Positions 1-7,138 are shown, counted from the first letter of the stretch. The stretch is DNA of 15,849 nt from Rhodospirillaceae bacterium (GCA_013349735.1 DUZC01000016.1:1-15849), one strand, 5' to 3'. The notes: generated from the sequence alone by a model not told the origin. Made by a program: numbers and translations.

Positions 1-1
1 T

Positions 2-727
2 TCAGCGACAGCCGGCTTTATGCCCCGGATCACAGCCATCTGCTGCGTCCCAAGGCCGACGGATAAGCAGGACCGGGATGCCCAACTGGCGGGCGGCGGT
101 GATTTTAGCCGCAGTCGCCGGGCCGCCGCTTTGTTTGCTGACCAGCAGATCGATGGCGAAATGACGCAAGAGGCGTTTTTCGTCCGCCAATTGAAAAGGC
201 CCGCCATCCACCAGCACCGCCTGACGGGGAAAAAGCGGACGATCCACAGCCGGCGACTCCATCAGGCGGATCAGATAAAAGGGGCCGCCAAATTTCGTAA
301 AAGCGACCAAGGACCCCGCCCCCACCGTCAGGAAAATGCGACGCCCCAGTTTTGGTGCCATCCGCGCCGCCATCGCCATGTCGGTAGCCCAGAACCAGCG
401 ATCACCCGGGCGTTTGGGCCAGACGGGACGCTCAAGGCGTTCGAGCGGCAGACCAAGCTGACGGCAGACCGCCCGGGCATGGGCGGAAATCGTCGCGGCG
501 AAGGGATGGGTGGCATCAATCACCCGGCTGATTTTCTCGGTCACCAGGAAGTCTGCCAGCCCGGCGACACCGCCGAACCCGCCAATGCGCACCGCCCCCT
601 CGAGAGCGGGCGGATGGGCCAGACGTCCGGCCAGCGAAGTGATGACCTGGAGCCCTTGGCGATGCAGCCGACCGGCCAAGGCCGCCGCTTCGCCGGTGCC
701 GCCCAGAATGAGAACTCTATCCCGCAT
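2..727 (-). CDS. cobK: Precorrin-6A / cobalt-precorrin-6A reductase
   Basis: This enzyme reduces a double bond of the precorrin-6A macrocycle with NADPH during cobalamin synthesis in the cytoplasm. The predicted protein is 241 aa, normal for the CobK/CbiJ family. It opens with a nucleotide-binding strand-loop (RVLILGGTGEAAALA, residues 4-18). It has the family motif DATHPFA near residue 71 and the late motif LLVSKQSGG followed by a conserved Lys and IPV segment. The ATG at 727 was chosen because homology begins there, although the frame stays open well upstream inside cbiD. The start lies 11 bp inside the end of cbiD, so the two are probably translationally coupled. The stop is at the extreme left edge of the window, so the next gene of the operon, if any, is not visible. 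CobK (aerobic) and CbiJ (anaerobic) are the same fold; pairing with CbiD favours the cobalt-early route by inference. Confidence 0.9.
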   Translation of the reverse strand: MRDRVLILGGTGEAAALAGRLHRQGLQVITSLAGRLAHPPALEGAVRIGGFGGVAGLADFLVTEKISRVIDATHPFAATISAHARAVCRQLGLPLERLERPVWPKRPGDRWFWATDMAMAARMAPKLGRRIFLTVGAGSLVAFTKFGGPFYLIRLMESPAVDRPLFPRQAVLVDGGPFQLADEKRLLRHFAIDLLVSKQSGGPATAAKITAARQLGIPVLLIRRPWDAADGCDPGHKAGCR

Positions 728-1769
728 GGCCGATGATCGTCCCTTGGCGGTCGACCACCACCACATCGACGGCACAATGGCCGGAAAGACAGGCCATAAC
801 CGCCTCGCGGGAGCGGGCAGCGACAAGTTCGGCAAGGCGCCAGGGTTCCCCGATCTTCTGGATAAGAGCCGCTGACCCGGCTTCCTTGGCGGCCAAAACC
901 GTCTTGGCCGGCGCACCGGCTTCGGCCAATAAAAGCGCCAGCCTGTCTTTGTCGATTGTGGCCGCCTGGGAATGCAGATCGAGATGGCCGGCCGCCAATT
1001 TGGACAATTTGGCAAAGCCGCCGCCAATGGTCAGGCGGGGCACCGGATGGCGGCGCAGATATTTCAGCAAGCCGCCGGCAAAGCCGCCCATATCGATCAT
1101 CGATTGCGGGTTCAAGCCATGCAGCCGTTGGACCGCTTCTTCCGAGGTTTTGCCGGTACATCCGGCCAAATGGCCAAGTCCCAAGGCCCGGGCCACATCG
1201 ACCCCGCTCTGGATCGCATGGATCCAGGCGGCGCAGCTATAGGGAATAACCACACCGGTGGTTCCCAGGATGGACAGACCTTCGACAATGCCCAAACGGG
1301 CATTCATGGTCTGATGGGCCAGGCGCTCGCCCCCCGGGATGGAGATGGTAACCCTGGCGTCGAGAGAGACCCCCAAATTTTCCATATTGGCGGCAATCTG
1401 ACGGCGCGGTCCGGGGTTAATCGCCGGCTCGCCTACGGCCAAAGGCAGGCCCGGCAAAGTAACCCGGCCAACCCCGGGACCGGCATGAAAAGACAGTCCG
1501 GCGCCGGGCGCCGCCCGTTGCACCCGCACCACGATCTCGGCCCCATGGGTAACATCGGGATCATCCCCGGCATCCTTGATCACCCCGGCCTCGGCCCAGC
1601 CCTCGCCCAAGCCAGCGCGGCTGAGAGCAAAAGACGGGGTCTGGCCTTGCGGCAGGACAATCTCCGCCCGCTCGGGAAAGCAGCCCGATAGCAGGGCCGA
1701 CCAGGCCGCCTTGGCCGCCGCCGCCGCCGAGGCCCCGGTGGTCCAGCCTTTGCGCAGCGGCTTTTCCAT
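717..1769 (-). CDS. cbiD: Cobalt-precorrin-5B C1-methyltransferase CbiD
   Basis: CbiD methylates C1 of the contracted corrin ring using S-adenosylmethionine in the oxygen-independent cobalamin pathway. The protein is 350 aa, a usual length. Recognisable blocks are LRKGWTTGASAAAAAKAA at residues 5-22, KDAGDDPDVTHG near residue 65, GEPAINPGPRRQI near residue 113 and TTGVVIPYSCAAWI near residue 170. The ATG at 1769 overlaps the stop of an upstream minus-strand frame as TGATG. The 3' end overlaps cobK by 11 bp, so the pair forms an operon. It is transcribed away from cobA, so cobalamin genes flank this intergenic region in both directions. No cobalamin riboswitch is visible upstream. Confidence 0.93.
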   Translation of the reverse strand: MEKPLRKGWTTGASAAAAAKAAWSALLSGCFPERAEIVLPQGQTPSFALSRAGLGEGWAEAGVIKDAGDDPDVTHGAEIVVRVQRAAPGAGLSFHAGPGVGRVTLPGLPLAVGEPAINPGPRRQIAANMENLGVSLDARVTISIPGGERLAHQTMNARLGIVEGLSILGTTGVVIPYSCAAWIHAIQSGVDVARALGLGHLAGCTGKTSEEAVQRLHGLNPQSMIDMGGFAGGLLKYLRRHPVPRLTIGGGFAKLSKLAAGHLDLHSQAATIDKDRLALLLAEAGAPAKTVLAAKEAGSAALIQKIGEPWRLAELVAARSREAVMACLSGHCAVDVVVVDRQGTIIGHAG

Positions 1770-2047
1770 CAGCCCATCGTCCCGTTCATGGAGTGCCTTT
1801 TAATCCTGCCAACAGCCAGGACCATACCCATCCCGCCAAGGCCTTGTCGATGCTGTTCGACAAGCGCCGAAGAAAAGTCGTTTGCCCGGCTGATAAATTC
1901 GGTGTAGTCCCCGGCGATGGATCGCTTGCCGTTTTCTTTGCCTGAACTTTTGCCCGGCCATGTCTGGCTGGTGGGGGCCGGTCCTGGCGACCCCGGCCTG
2001 TTATCCCTGCTGGCCTTGCAGGCGCTTCGCCACGCCGATGTCATCAT
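1769..2047 (-). CDS. Possible small gene upstream of cbiD (unrecognised)
   Basis: A 92-codon frame on the minus strand ends in a TGA that overlaps the cbiD start (TGATG), an arrangement typical of translational coupling. Its C-terminal half, roughly residues 43-92, lies in the otherwise empty gap between cbiD and cobA and looks protein-like (ALVEQHRQGLGGMGMVLAVG, then RIKRH). Its only ATG lies inside the cobA coding region on the opposite strand, and no start codon is visible in the non-overlapping part. It may therefore be the degraded 3' end of a former operon gene, a gene with a misjudged start, or chance. I do not recognise a family. The N-terminal half is antisense to the strongly conserved start of cobA and is probably not real. 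Confidence 0.22.
   Translation of the reverse strand: MMTSAWRSACKASRDNRPGSPGPAPTSQTWPGKSSGKENGKRSIAGDYTEFISRANDFSSALVEQHRQGLGGMGMVLAVGRIKRHSMNGTMG
1843..1864. repeat. 8-bp inverted repeat in the cbiD-cobA divergent gap
   Basis: CTTGTCGA at 1843-1850 and TCGACAAG at 1857-1864 form a perfect 8-bp dyad around a 6-base loop. There is no T-run on either side, so it does not look like an intrinsic terminator. It could be an operator or a hairpin in the leader of either divergent transcript, or a chance feature of the possible coding frame that runs through it. Confidence 0.3.
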
Positions 2048-2720
2048 TTACGATGCCCTGGTGGATCCCCGGATCCTGGCCCTGGCCCATCCCGCGACCC
2101 TTTGCGAGTTTGCCGGAAAACGCGGCGGCAAGCCGTCGATCCGTCAGCCGGACATCTCTGAGCGCCTGATCTTGCTGGCACGGCAAGGGCGCCGGGTTTT
2201 GCGGCTCAAAGGCGGTGATCCCTTTGTCTTTGGCCGCGGTGCCGAGGAGGCGATGGCCCTGGCTTTGGCGCAGATCCCCTTCCGCATTGTTCCCGGCGTC
2301 ACCTCGGGAATCGGCGGGTTGGCCTATGCCGGCATCCCGGCCACATCCCGGGAAACCAATTCCGCCATAACCTTTGTCACCGGGCACGATGCCTCGGGTG
2401 AGGTGCCGGATAGCCTGGACTGGTCAGCGCTGGCGAAAACCGCGCCGGTCATCGTTTTTTATATGGCTTTGCGCAATCTCCAGCGCATCACCGATCAATT
2501 GATCCAGTCCGGACGGCCGGCGGATGAACCGGCGGCGGTTATTTCGCGCGCCGCCACCGAACGGCAGCGGGTTTTGGTCGGCACGCTGTCGGACATTGCC
2601 GCGCTGGCGGCCCGCGAGGCCATAGAACCGCCGGCTCTGGTGGTCATCGGCCCCGTGGTCCCTTTGCGCCAGCATCTTGATTGGCTGGGCGGCCTGGCGA
2701 AAACGCTGCAAAAAGACTGA
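1917..2720 (+). CDS. cobA: Uroporphyrinogen-III C-methyltransferase (SUMT)
   Basis: SUMT transfers two methyl groups from S-adenosylmethionine to uroporphyrinogen III, giving precorrin-2, the branch point to cobalamin and siroheme. The protein is 267 aa, a stand-alone SUMT without the CysG oxidase/chelatase domain. Diagnostic blocks are VWLVGAGPGDPGLLSLLAL at residues 16-34, DALVDPRIL near residue 47, RLKGGDPFVFGRGAEEA near residue 98 (SAM-binding GGDPFVFGRG) and VPGVTSGIGGLAYAGIPATS near residue 127. The ATG at 1917 gives a short N-terminal extension before the conserved core and has only a weak ribosome binding site. It is the first gene of the plus-strand run ending near 6652. The next gene starts 10 bp after its stop. 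Confidence 0.93.
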   Translation: MDRLPFSLPELLPGHVWLVGAGPGDPGLLSLLALQALRHADVIIYDALVDPRILALAHPATLCEFAGKRGGKPSIRQPDISERLILLARQGRRVLRLKGGDPFVFGRGAEEAMALALAQIPFRIVPGVTSGIGGLAYAGIPATSRETNSAITFVTGHDASGEVPDSLDWSALAKTAPVIVFYMALRNLQRITDQLIQSGRPADEPAAVISRAATERQRVLVGTLSDIAALAAREAIEPPALVVIGPVVPLRQHLDWLGGLAKTLQKD

Positions 2721-2730
2721 AGGCCCCTAA

Positions 2731-3498
2731 ATGGACGAGCCGACCGCCCTCCTGATCCTGCTCAAAGCCGGTCTGCACCAATGCCGGGTCCTTGCCTCCG
2801 GTCAAGGCGGCCTGCTTTTCAGTCTTTGGCTGGCCGGCCTGACCGGCGGGATAAGCCATTGCGCCGGCATGTGCGGCCCCTTTGTCCTATCTCAGGTGGC
2901 GGCCAGACTTGAAACAACCCCGGCCACCGCAATGCGGGAATGGCATCGGCTGACCGGAGCCGCCCTGATCCCCTATCATTTTGGCCGAGCAACCACTTAC
3001 GCCTTGCTGGGGGCCGTCGCCGCTGCGGTAAGCGACCGGTTGAAACAGCTGTCCGCATTGCATTGGCTATCGGCCGCGCTTTTAGTGACGGCTGCGCTGT
3101 TTATGCTGGCCATGGCCGTCCCGGCCTGGCGGCGCCACTGGGATCAAGCGAACCAGCAGGAAGGCTGGTGGAGCCGCAGCCTGGGACGCTGGGCGCAACC
3201 GCTGTTTGCCCGGCCAACCGGCTGGCGCGGCTATGGCCTGGGCGTAGCATTGGGGTTCATCCCTTGTGGGCTTTTATGGGGCGCCCTGGCCGCTGCCAGC
3301 GCGCTGGGCCGGCCCGCCCTGGGGGCTCTGGCCATGCTCGCTTTTACACTGGGAACGCTGCCAAGCCTGCTCGCGATCGGCCTGCTTGGCCATCTGGCCG
3401 GCAGCCGCTGGCGTGCTCAGCTGTTGCGCTATGCCCCGCTTTTGTTGATGCTGAACGCAGCCGTGCTTCTTTTGCTGGCCTGGCAATATTTGGTCTGA
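2731..3498 (+). CDS. TauE/SafE-like (DsbD_2-type) membrane protein with HCxGMCGP motif
   Basis: This is a 255-aa polytopic inner-membrane protein of the group usually labelled sulfite exporter TauE/SafE family (COG2836-like). Two related halves are visible. The first has HCAGMCGP at residues 43-50 in a helix; the second has GFIPCGLLWGA with Cys179. Hydrophobic helices fall at about 27-55, 77-100, 108-132, 167-192, 196-222 and 232-254. Paired Cys residues in membrane helices are typical of this group, which in other proteobacteria often lies beside cbb3 oxidase assembly genes. The next gene is a Sco copper chaperone starting 4 bp after its stop. A role in moving copper or thiol equivalents for cytochrome oxidase assembly is inferred from this neighbour; the sulfite label should not be read as function. 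GAAGG just before the start is a plausible ribosome binding site. Confidence 0.8.
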   Translation: MDEPTALLILLKAGLHQCRVLASGQGGLLFSLWLAGLTGGISHCAGMCGPFVLSQVAARLETTPATAMREWHRLTGAALIPYHFGRATTYALLGAVAAAVSDRLKQLSALHWLSAALLVTAALFMLAMAVPAWRRHWDQANQQEGWWSRSLGRWAQPLFARPTGWRGYGLGVALGFIPCGLLWGALAAASALGRPALGALAMLAFTLGTLPSLLAIGLLGHLAGSRWRAQLLRYAPLLLMLNAAVLLLLAWQYLV

Positions 3499-3501
3499 CC
3501 G

Positions 3502-4086
3502 ATGAAACCTCCTTTCCTGAGACTTATCCTGATCGCCGGCCTGCTGGCCACCGCCGCCCTGGCTATTCTGCCCAGGCTGATGGTCGCGACCAATGACGGG
3601 ACGCAAATCGGCGGCGCTTTCACTTTGGTCGACCATACCGGACGTCAGGTAAGCGAGGCCGATTATCGCGGCAAAATCATGCTGGTCTTTTTCGGCTATA
3701 GTTTTTGTCCGGATGTCTGCCCCACCACCTTGGCCACTGTTGCCCAAGCCGTTGAAAGTTTGACGCCTTCTGAACAAAATCAGCTGGCCCCCCTGTTCAT
3801 TACCGTCGATCCGGAACGCGATACGGTGCCCAAGATGGCGGACTATGTGGCCAATTTTTCCCCAGCGATTATCGGTTTAACCGGCAGCCCCGAACAGATC
3901 AAAGCGGTCAGCCAAGCCTATCGGGTCTATGCCCGCAAGGTCGAGGAGGGAAACGGACCCTATAGCGTTGATCACAGCGCCATCCTTTACCTGATGGATG
4001 GCAAAGGGCGTTATGTGACGCATTTCGACCCCTCGGTGACGTCCGACCGCCTTGTCGCCGCTATCCGCAAGCAGCTGGGCTCATGA
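3502..4086 (+). CDS. Sco1/SenC/PrrC-family copper chaperone
   Basis: Sco proteins are membrane-anchored, thioredoxin-fold copper chaperones that help build the CuA or CuB centre of cytochrome oxidases on the periplasmic side. The protein is 194 aa. An N-terminal hydrophobic anchor spans about residues 6-24. The copper-binding CxxxC is Cys69-Pro-Asp-Val-Cys73, within FFGYSFCPDVCPTTL. The third ligand is His158, in YSVDHSAILYL. ITVDPERDTV (about 100-109) is also typical of the family. All ligands are present, so it should be functional. It starts 4 bp after the TauE-like gene, and its stop overlaps the cobB start (ATGA). No oxidase subunit lies in the window, so the target oxidase is unknown. 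Confidence 0.93.
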   Translation: MKPPFLRLILIAGLLATAALAILPRLMVATNDGTQIGGAFTLVDHTGRQVSEADYRGKIMLVFFGYSFCPDVCPTTLATVAQAVESLTPSEQNQLAPLFITVDPERDTVPKMADYVANFSPAIIGLTGSPEQIKAVSQAYRVYARKVEEGNGPYSVDHSAILYLMDGKGRYVTHFDPSVTSDRLVAAIRKQLGS

Positions 4087-5411
4087 GCGCCAGGGGATTG
4101 ATCATCGCCGCCCCGGCTTCGGGCAGCGGCAAGACCATTTTCACCCTGGGCTTGCTGCGGGCCTTGCAGAGCAGAGCCATTCCGCTGGCTTCGGCCAAAG
4201 TTGGTCCGGACTATATTGACCCGGCCTTTCACGCGGCCGCCGGTCGCGGCAGCTGTCTTAACCTGGATAGCTGGGCGATGCGCAACGCCACCATTGCGCG
4301 GGCGGTGGCAAGTCTGTCGGAGCGGGCCGAGTTGATCATCACCGAAGGGGTCATGGGTCTGTTCGATGGTGCCGACCTGCCCGAGGGCGGCCCCTGCGGC
4401 TCGACCGCCGATCTGGCGGCCATGACCGGCTGGCCGGTTCTTTTGCTGGTGGATTTGAAGGGTCAAGCCGCCTCGGCCGCCGCGCTGGTGGATGGCTTCC
4501 GGCGCTATCGTCCGGATGTCCCACTGGCTGGCGTCCTGTTCAACCGCCTGGGCAGCGCCGCGCACCGGGCCATGGTCGAACGGGCGATGGCGCAGTGCTG
4601 CCCGGAGCTGCCGATCCTGGGCTGGCTGCCGCGTCATGCCGCCCTGGCCCTACCGGAACGTCATCTTGGGCTGGTCCAGGCCCTGGAAACCCCGGAACTG
4701 GAAGCCCGCATGGATGAAGCCGCGGCGATCGTGGAGCGGCATGTGGATCTGGACAGGCTGATCGCCCTGGCCCGGCCCGGGCTCATGGCACCGGCCGGCG
4801 GCCCCGATTGGCCCATCCCGCCGCTGGGTCAGTGCATTGCCATTGCCAGGGACGAGGCTTTCGCATTTTGCTATGCCGGCCTGCTGGCGGGCTGGCAGCA
4901 GGCCGGCGCCAGCTTGTCCTTTTTTTCGCCCTTGGCCGATCAGGCCCCGCCGGCCAGCGCCGATGCCATTTATCTGCCCGGCGGCTATCCCGAATTGCAG
5001 GCCGGGCGGCTGGCCTCCGCGTCTTGTTTCCTTGAGGGCTTACGCCGGGCGGCGGCAGGCGGCGCCTGGATTTACGGCGAATGCGGTGGCTATATGACCC
5101 TGGGCCAAGGGTTGGAGGATGCCCAAGGCGTCAGACATGGCATGGCCGGTTTGTTGCCGCTGGTCACCAGTTTTGCCAAGCGCCGGTTGCAGCTTGGCTA
5201 TCGCCAGGTGGAACAGGCGGACACCTCGCCCCTGGGTCCGCTCAGAGCGCGTTTCCGCGGTCACGAGTTCCATTATGCCACGATCACCGAGGAAGGTGCG
5301 GGAGCGCCCCTGTTCCAGGCCGAAGACGCCGCCGGACGGTCTTTGGGCGGGATGGGCCGACGACGGGACCGGGTGATGGGCTCTTTTGTGCATCTGGTCG
5401 ATCGCGTTTAA
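4083..5411 (+). CDS. cobB: Cobyrinate / hydrogenobyrinate a,c-diamide synthase
   Basis: This ATP- and glutamine-dependent amidotransferase amidates the a and c side chains of (hydrogeno)cobyrinic acid. It is 442 aa, the normal size for CobB/CbiA. The N-terminal synthase domain has the P-loop APASGSGKT at 10-18, GPDYIDP at 41-47 and EGVMGLFDG at 88-96. The C-terminal class I glutaminase-like domain has LPGGYPE at 298-304, the nucleophile Cys334 in GECGGYM, GHEFHYA at 393-399 and a late His437 in GSFVHL. All expected active-site features are present. It overlaps the Sco gene by 4 bp, so a copper chaperone and a cobalamin enzyme are translationally coupled. The sequence alone does not decide between CobB (metal-free substrate) and CbiA (cobalt-containing); the cbiD gene nearby leans towards the latter. 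Confidence 0.93.
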   Translation: MSARGLIIAAPASGSGKTIFTLGLLRALQSRAIPLASAKVGPDYIDPAFHAAAGRGSCLNLDSWAMRNATIARAVASLSERAELIITEGVMGLFDGADLPEGGPCGSTADLAAMTGWPVLLLVDLKGQAASAAALVDGFRRYRPDVPLAGVLFNRLGSAAHRAMVERAMAQCCPELPILGWLPRHAALALPERHLGLVQALETPELEARMDEAAAIVERHVDLDRLIALARPGLMAPAGGPDWPIPPLGQCIAIARDEAFAFCYAGLLAGWQQAGASLSFFSPLADQAPPASADAIYLPGGYPELQAGRLASASCFLEGLRRAAAGGAWIYGECGGYMTLGQGLEDAQGVRHGMAGLLPLVTSFAKRRLQLGYRQVEQADTSPLGPLRARFRGHEFHYATITEEGAGAPLFQAEDAAGRSLGGMGRRRDRVMGSFVHLVDRV

Positions 5412-5442
5412 CTGTGCCATGGTCCTAGCGTCCTGATCGATC

Positions 5443-5478
5443 CTGAAGTTCGAAATTAGCCGATGACACGAACTTCGG
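5443..5478. repeat. Dyad symmetry between cobB and the YcgN-type gene
   Basis: GAAGTTCG at 5445-5452 is the exact reverse complement of CGAACTTC at 5469-5476. The match extends outwards by one G-T and one C-G pair. The spacer is 16 bases and no T-run follows, so a terminator is unlikely. It lies in the only gap of about 100 bp within this plus-strand run and could be an operator or a processing hairpin. Confidence 0.3.
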
Positions 5479-5513
5479 AACCGGGACACGAGCAGCGAGG
5501 AGCCCTATTGCGA

Positions 5514-5972
5514 ATGTCCAAGCTTTCATCCACCAACAAGGCTCTGCCCTTCTGGAAAGCCAAGCGCCTTCTGGAAATGAGCCCGTCAGAGTGGGAAGCC
5601 CTATGTGACGGCTGCGGCCGCTGCTGCCTGCATAAACTGCAATTCGAGGATACCGGCGAACTTTGCTACACCAATGTGGCCTGTCGGCTGCTGGACCTGA
5701 AGACCTGCCGCTGCCGCAATTATGCGCAGCGACAGCGTCATGTCCCGGACTGTGTGCAATTGCGGCCAGATAATATTGCCGAATTGTCCTGGATGCCCTC
5801 GACCTGCGCCTATCGGCTGCTGTCCGAGGGCAAGGATCTGCCCTGGTGGCATCCTCTAGTCTCGGACGACCCGGCCACGGTGGTGGATGCCGGCATTTCC
5901 GTAAAGGGCCGGGTCATCGCGGAGAAGCGCGCCTGGACCTTGGAAAACCATATCGTCGATTGGCCCGCTTGA
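5514..5972 (+). CDS. YcgN/UPF0260-family cysteine-cluster protein
   Basis: A 152-aa protein of the YcgN (UPF0260) family, part of the wider zinc- or iron-chelating CxxCxxCC group, whose biochemical role is not established. The N-terminal FWK...LSPSEWEALCDGCGRCC-like block is present. Cys31, Cys34, Cys37 and Cys38 form the CxxCxxCC cluster, followed by Cys51, Cys57, Cys65, Cys67, Cys80 and a late Cys in PSTCAYRLL. This family is widespread in proteobacteria at about 150 aa. The ATG at 5514 was chosen because family homology begins with it. GAGGAG at 5497-5502 could serve this ATG (11-base spacing) or an in-frame TTG at 5508 (5-base spacing). A further upstream ATG at 5463 lies inside the dyad and is less likely. 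The gene ends in TTGA, overlapping the next gene. Confidence 0.88.
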   Translation: MSKLSSTNKALPFWKAKRLLEMSPSEWEALCDGCGRCCLHKLQFEDTGELCYTNVACRLLDLKTCRCRNYAQRQRHVPDCVQLRPDNIAELSWMPSTCAYRLLSEGKDLPWWHPLVSDDPATVVDAGISVKGRVIAEKRAWTLENHIVDWPA

Positions 5973-6652
5973 ACGCTCTTCCTGACATTGCCGGCATTCC
6001 CCTGATCCTGCGGCGCAGCCGCAAGGCCAAAGCGGTTTCTTTGCGCCTGGACCCGATCAGCGGCCAGGCCCTGCTGGTGATACCGGCACATTTACCGGTC
6101 AAAACCGCTCTGGCCTTTGCCCAGGAGAAAGCCCAGTGGCTGATCGAACGACAGGCCAAACTGGCCCCGGCGATTTCCCTGAAGGACGGCGCGATCCTTC
6201 CCTTTCGGGGCGTAGATTATCGCCTCTCCCATCAGCCCGAAGCAAAACGCGGCGTCTGGCCGGGGGACGGGGTGATCCATGTTTCAGGCAAGGCCGAACA
6301 TTTCACGCGGCGCCTGACCGACTGGCTGAAGGCCCAGGCCAAAGCCCAAATCGAGGAAGAAGCGCGCGCCCTGGCCCTGATCCTGGGGGTCAGTCTGGGC
6401 CGGATCACGGTGCGTGATACCAAAAGCCGCTGGGGCAGTTGCTCGCGCCGCGGGGATCTGTCTTTTTCCTGGCGCCTGGTCCTGGCCCCCCCCTTTGTGC
6501 TGAGCTATCTGGTGGCCCATGAACTGGCCCATCGCCTGGAAATGAACCACGGATCGGCTTTCTGGCAGTTGGTGAACCGCCTGACCCCTGACGCCGTCCG
6601 CGCGCGGCACTGGCTGAAAGGCCATGGGGCCGGACTGCATCGCATTGGTTAA
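5969..6652 (+). CDS. YgjP-type (DUF45/SprT-like) zinc metallopeptidase
   Basis: A 227-aa protein (counted from the TTG) of the M48-like YgjP/DUF45 metallopeptidase family. The zinc motif is HELAH at 184-188 with a third ligand His194 in LEMNHGSAFW, the typical HExxH plus MNHxxxFW layout. The upstream signature KSRWGSCSRRGDLSFSWRL (about 152-170) is also diagnostic. There is no signal peptide or membrane segment, so it is probably cytoplasmic. The start is uncertain. A TTG at 5969 overlaps the previous stop as TTGA, fitting the coupled style of this run, and begins just before the conserved RRSRKAKAVSLRL region. An ATG far upstream at 5846 would require 127 bp of overlap and is unlikely. It is the last gene of the run and its stop sits at the centre of a perfect palindrome. 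Confidence 0.87.
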   Translation: MNALPDIAGIPLILRRSRKAKAVSLRLDPISGQALLVIPAHLPVKTALAFAQEKAQWLIERQAKLAPAISLKDGAILPFRGVDYRLSHQPEAKRGVWPGDGVIHVSGKAEHFTRRLTDWLKAQAKAQIEEEARALALILGVSLGRITVRDTKSRWGSCSRRGDLSFSWRLVLAPPFVLSYLVAHELAHRLEMNHGSAFWQLVNRLTPDAVRARHWLKGHGAGLHRIG

Positions 6653-6658
6653 CCAATG
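6643..6658. repeat. Perfect 16-bp palindrome over the YgjP-type stop codon
   Basis: CATTGGTTAACCAATG is fully self-complementary and contains the TAA stop of the metallopeptidase gene. It could act as a protein-binding site, or as half of a bidirectional 3'-end signal between the two convergent gene blocks. No T-run follows, so a standard intrinsic terminator is not supported. Eleven of its bases (ATTGGTTAACC) recur at 9087-9097, over the PBP1A stop. Confidence 0.45.
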
Positions 6659-6746
6659 GCAAGGCTCTAACCCGCTCTATTCAGCCATTCAAGCTTGGCG
6701 GCACCCGCACATACTATATCTCGCGTGAGAAGGAGAGAGTGAGATG

Positions 6747-6888
6747 CACCACGAAGACGCGGAGAACACGAAGCCATCGAGTACGCCAATGGCATAACTT
6801 TTTGTTTTTGAATGTATTTTCTGACCTTGAGGGAGAGAAGATGCCTCTAGCCGGGTTATGTCTTTCTGTGCTTCGTGTCTTCGTGGTG
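6747..6888. repeat. Palindromic MITE-like element, CACCACGAAGAC family
   Basis: The left arm (6747-6773) begins CACCACGAAGAC and ends ACACGAAG. The right arm CTTCGTGTCTTCGTGGTG (6871-6888) is its reverse complement, except that the left arm carries 9 extra bases (GCGGAGAAC). The arms enclose about 97 bp of AT-rich, apparently non-coding DNA. Repeats built from CACCACGAAGACACGAAG are known as dispersed units in many bacterial genomes. They usually produce spurious Arg/Lys-rich or hydrophobic short frames such as the one seen here. No transposase is present. Confidence 0.6.
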
Positions 6889-6943
6889 AATCAATATCTA
6901 GTGGGCGTGGGTGAAGAGCGGCTTAAATCCGCCCCAGGTCAAT

Positions 6944-6970
6944 AACCATAGTCAGAAATTGACCATGGTT
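6944..6970. repeat. Imperfect 11-bp hairpin upstream of direct repeat copy 1
   Basis: AACCATAGTCA (6944-6954) and TGACCATGGTT (6960-6970) pair with one A-C mismatch around the loop GAAAT. It lies about 30 bp outside the first 28-bp repeat. No T-run follows. It may be the remnant of a transcript-end structure, or an accessory binding site for the putative integration site. Confidence 0.35.
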
Positions 6971-7001
6971 CTTGATCCGTCACCCCCAGTTCACGAGCTC
7001 A

Positions 7002-7029
7002 TTAACCCCCCAACATTCTGACCAATCCA
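7002..7029. repeat. 28-bp direct repeat, copy 1 (putative distal att site)
   Basis: The 28 bases TTAACCCCCC + AACATTCTGACCAATCCA are identical to 9092-9119, the last 28 bp of the PBP1A gene including its stop codon. The match ends abruptly on both sides: A/G immediately to the left and C/T to the right. Copy 1 is not part of any gene. A perfect duplicate of a gene's 3' tip at the far end of an AT-rich insert is the classic footprint of site-specific integration. Confidence 0.8.
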
Positions 7030-7138
7030 CAAACAAAACCTATTGCGGAGAAGCAGTGCGCTTGCCGGTAAAGGGCGTTGCTCGACCTGAAGACAACATT
7101 TCAACCCTTTATGTTTGATGGAACAGCTCATAGGCAAA

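Larger units (their letters stand above)
6653..7138. other. Non-coding stretch between YgjP-type gene and AT-rich island operon
   Basis: This 486-bp stretch carries no convincing gene. It holds the 3' half of the palindrome at 6643-6658, a palindromic dispersed repeat at 6747-6888, a short imperfect hairpin at 6944-6970 and the first copy of the 28-bp direct repeat at 7002-7029. The 109 bp between that repeat and the dehydrogenase stop contain nothing I can name. A 68-codon plus-strand frame at 6739-6945 is generated by the dispersed repeat. Confidence 0.6.

Noticed and set aside
972..1691. Long plus-strand open frame opposite cbiD
   Set aside because: It is antisense to a clearly conserved enzyme; the residue pattern is Gln/Gly/Arg-rich with no family motif, as expected for a shadow frame in GC-rich DNA.
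1770..1916. Cobalamin riboswitch between cbiD and cobA
   Set aside because: The conserved B12-box (GCCACTG type) and surrounding helices are not visible on either strand. GCCACTG occurrences at about 3134 and 11922 lie inside genes in unrelated context.
6643..6658. Intrinsic terminator at the YgjP-type stop
   Set aside because: The palindrome is perfect but short, has no GC-rich stem and is not followed by a T-run.
6739..6945. 68-codon plus-strand frame with Arg/Lys-rich start and hydrophobic end
   Set aside because: It is produced by the two arms of the palindromic CACCACGAAGAC repeat and shows no protein family character beyond that.
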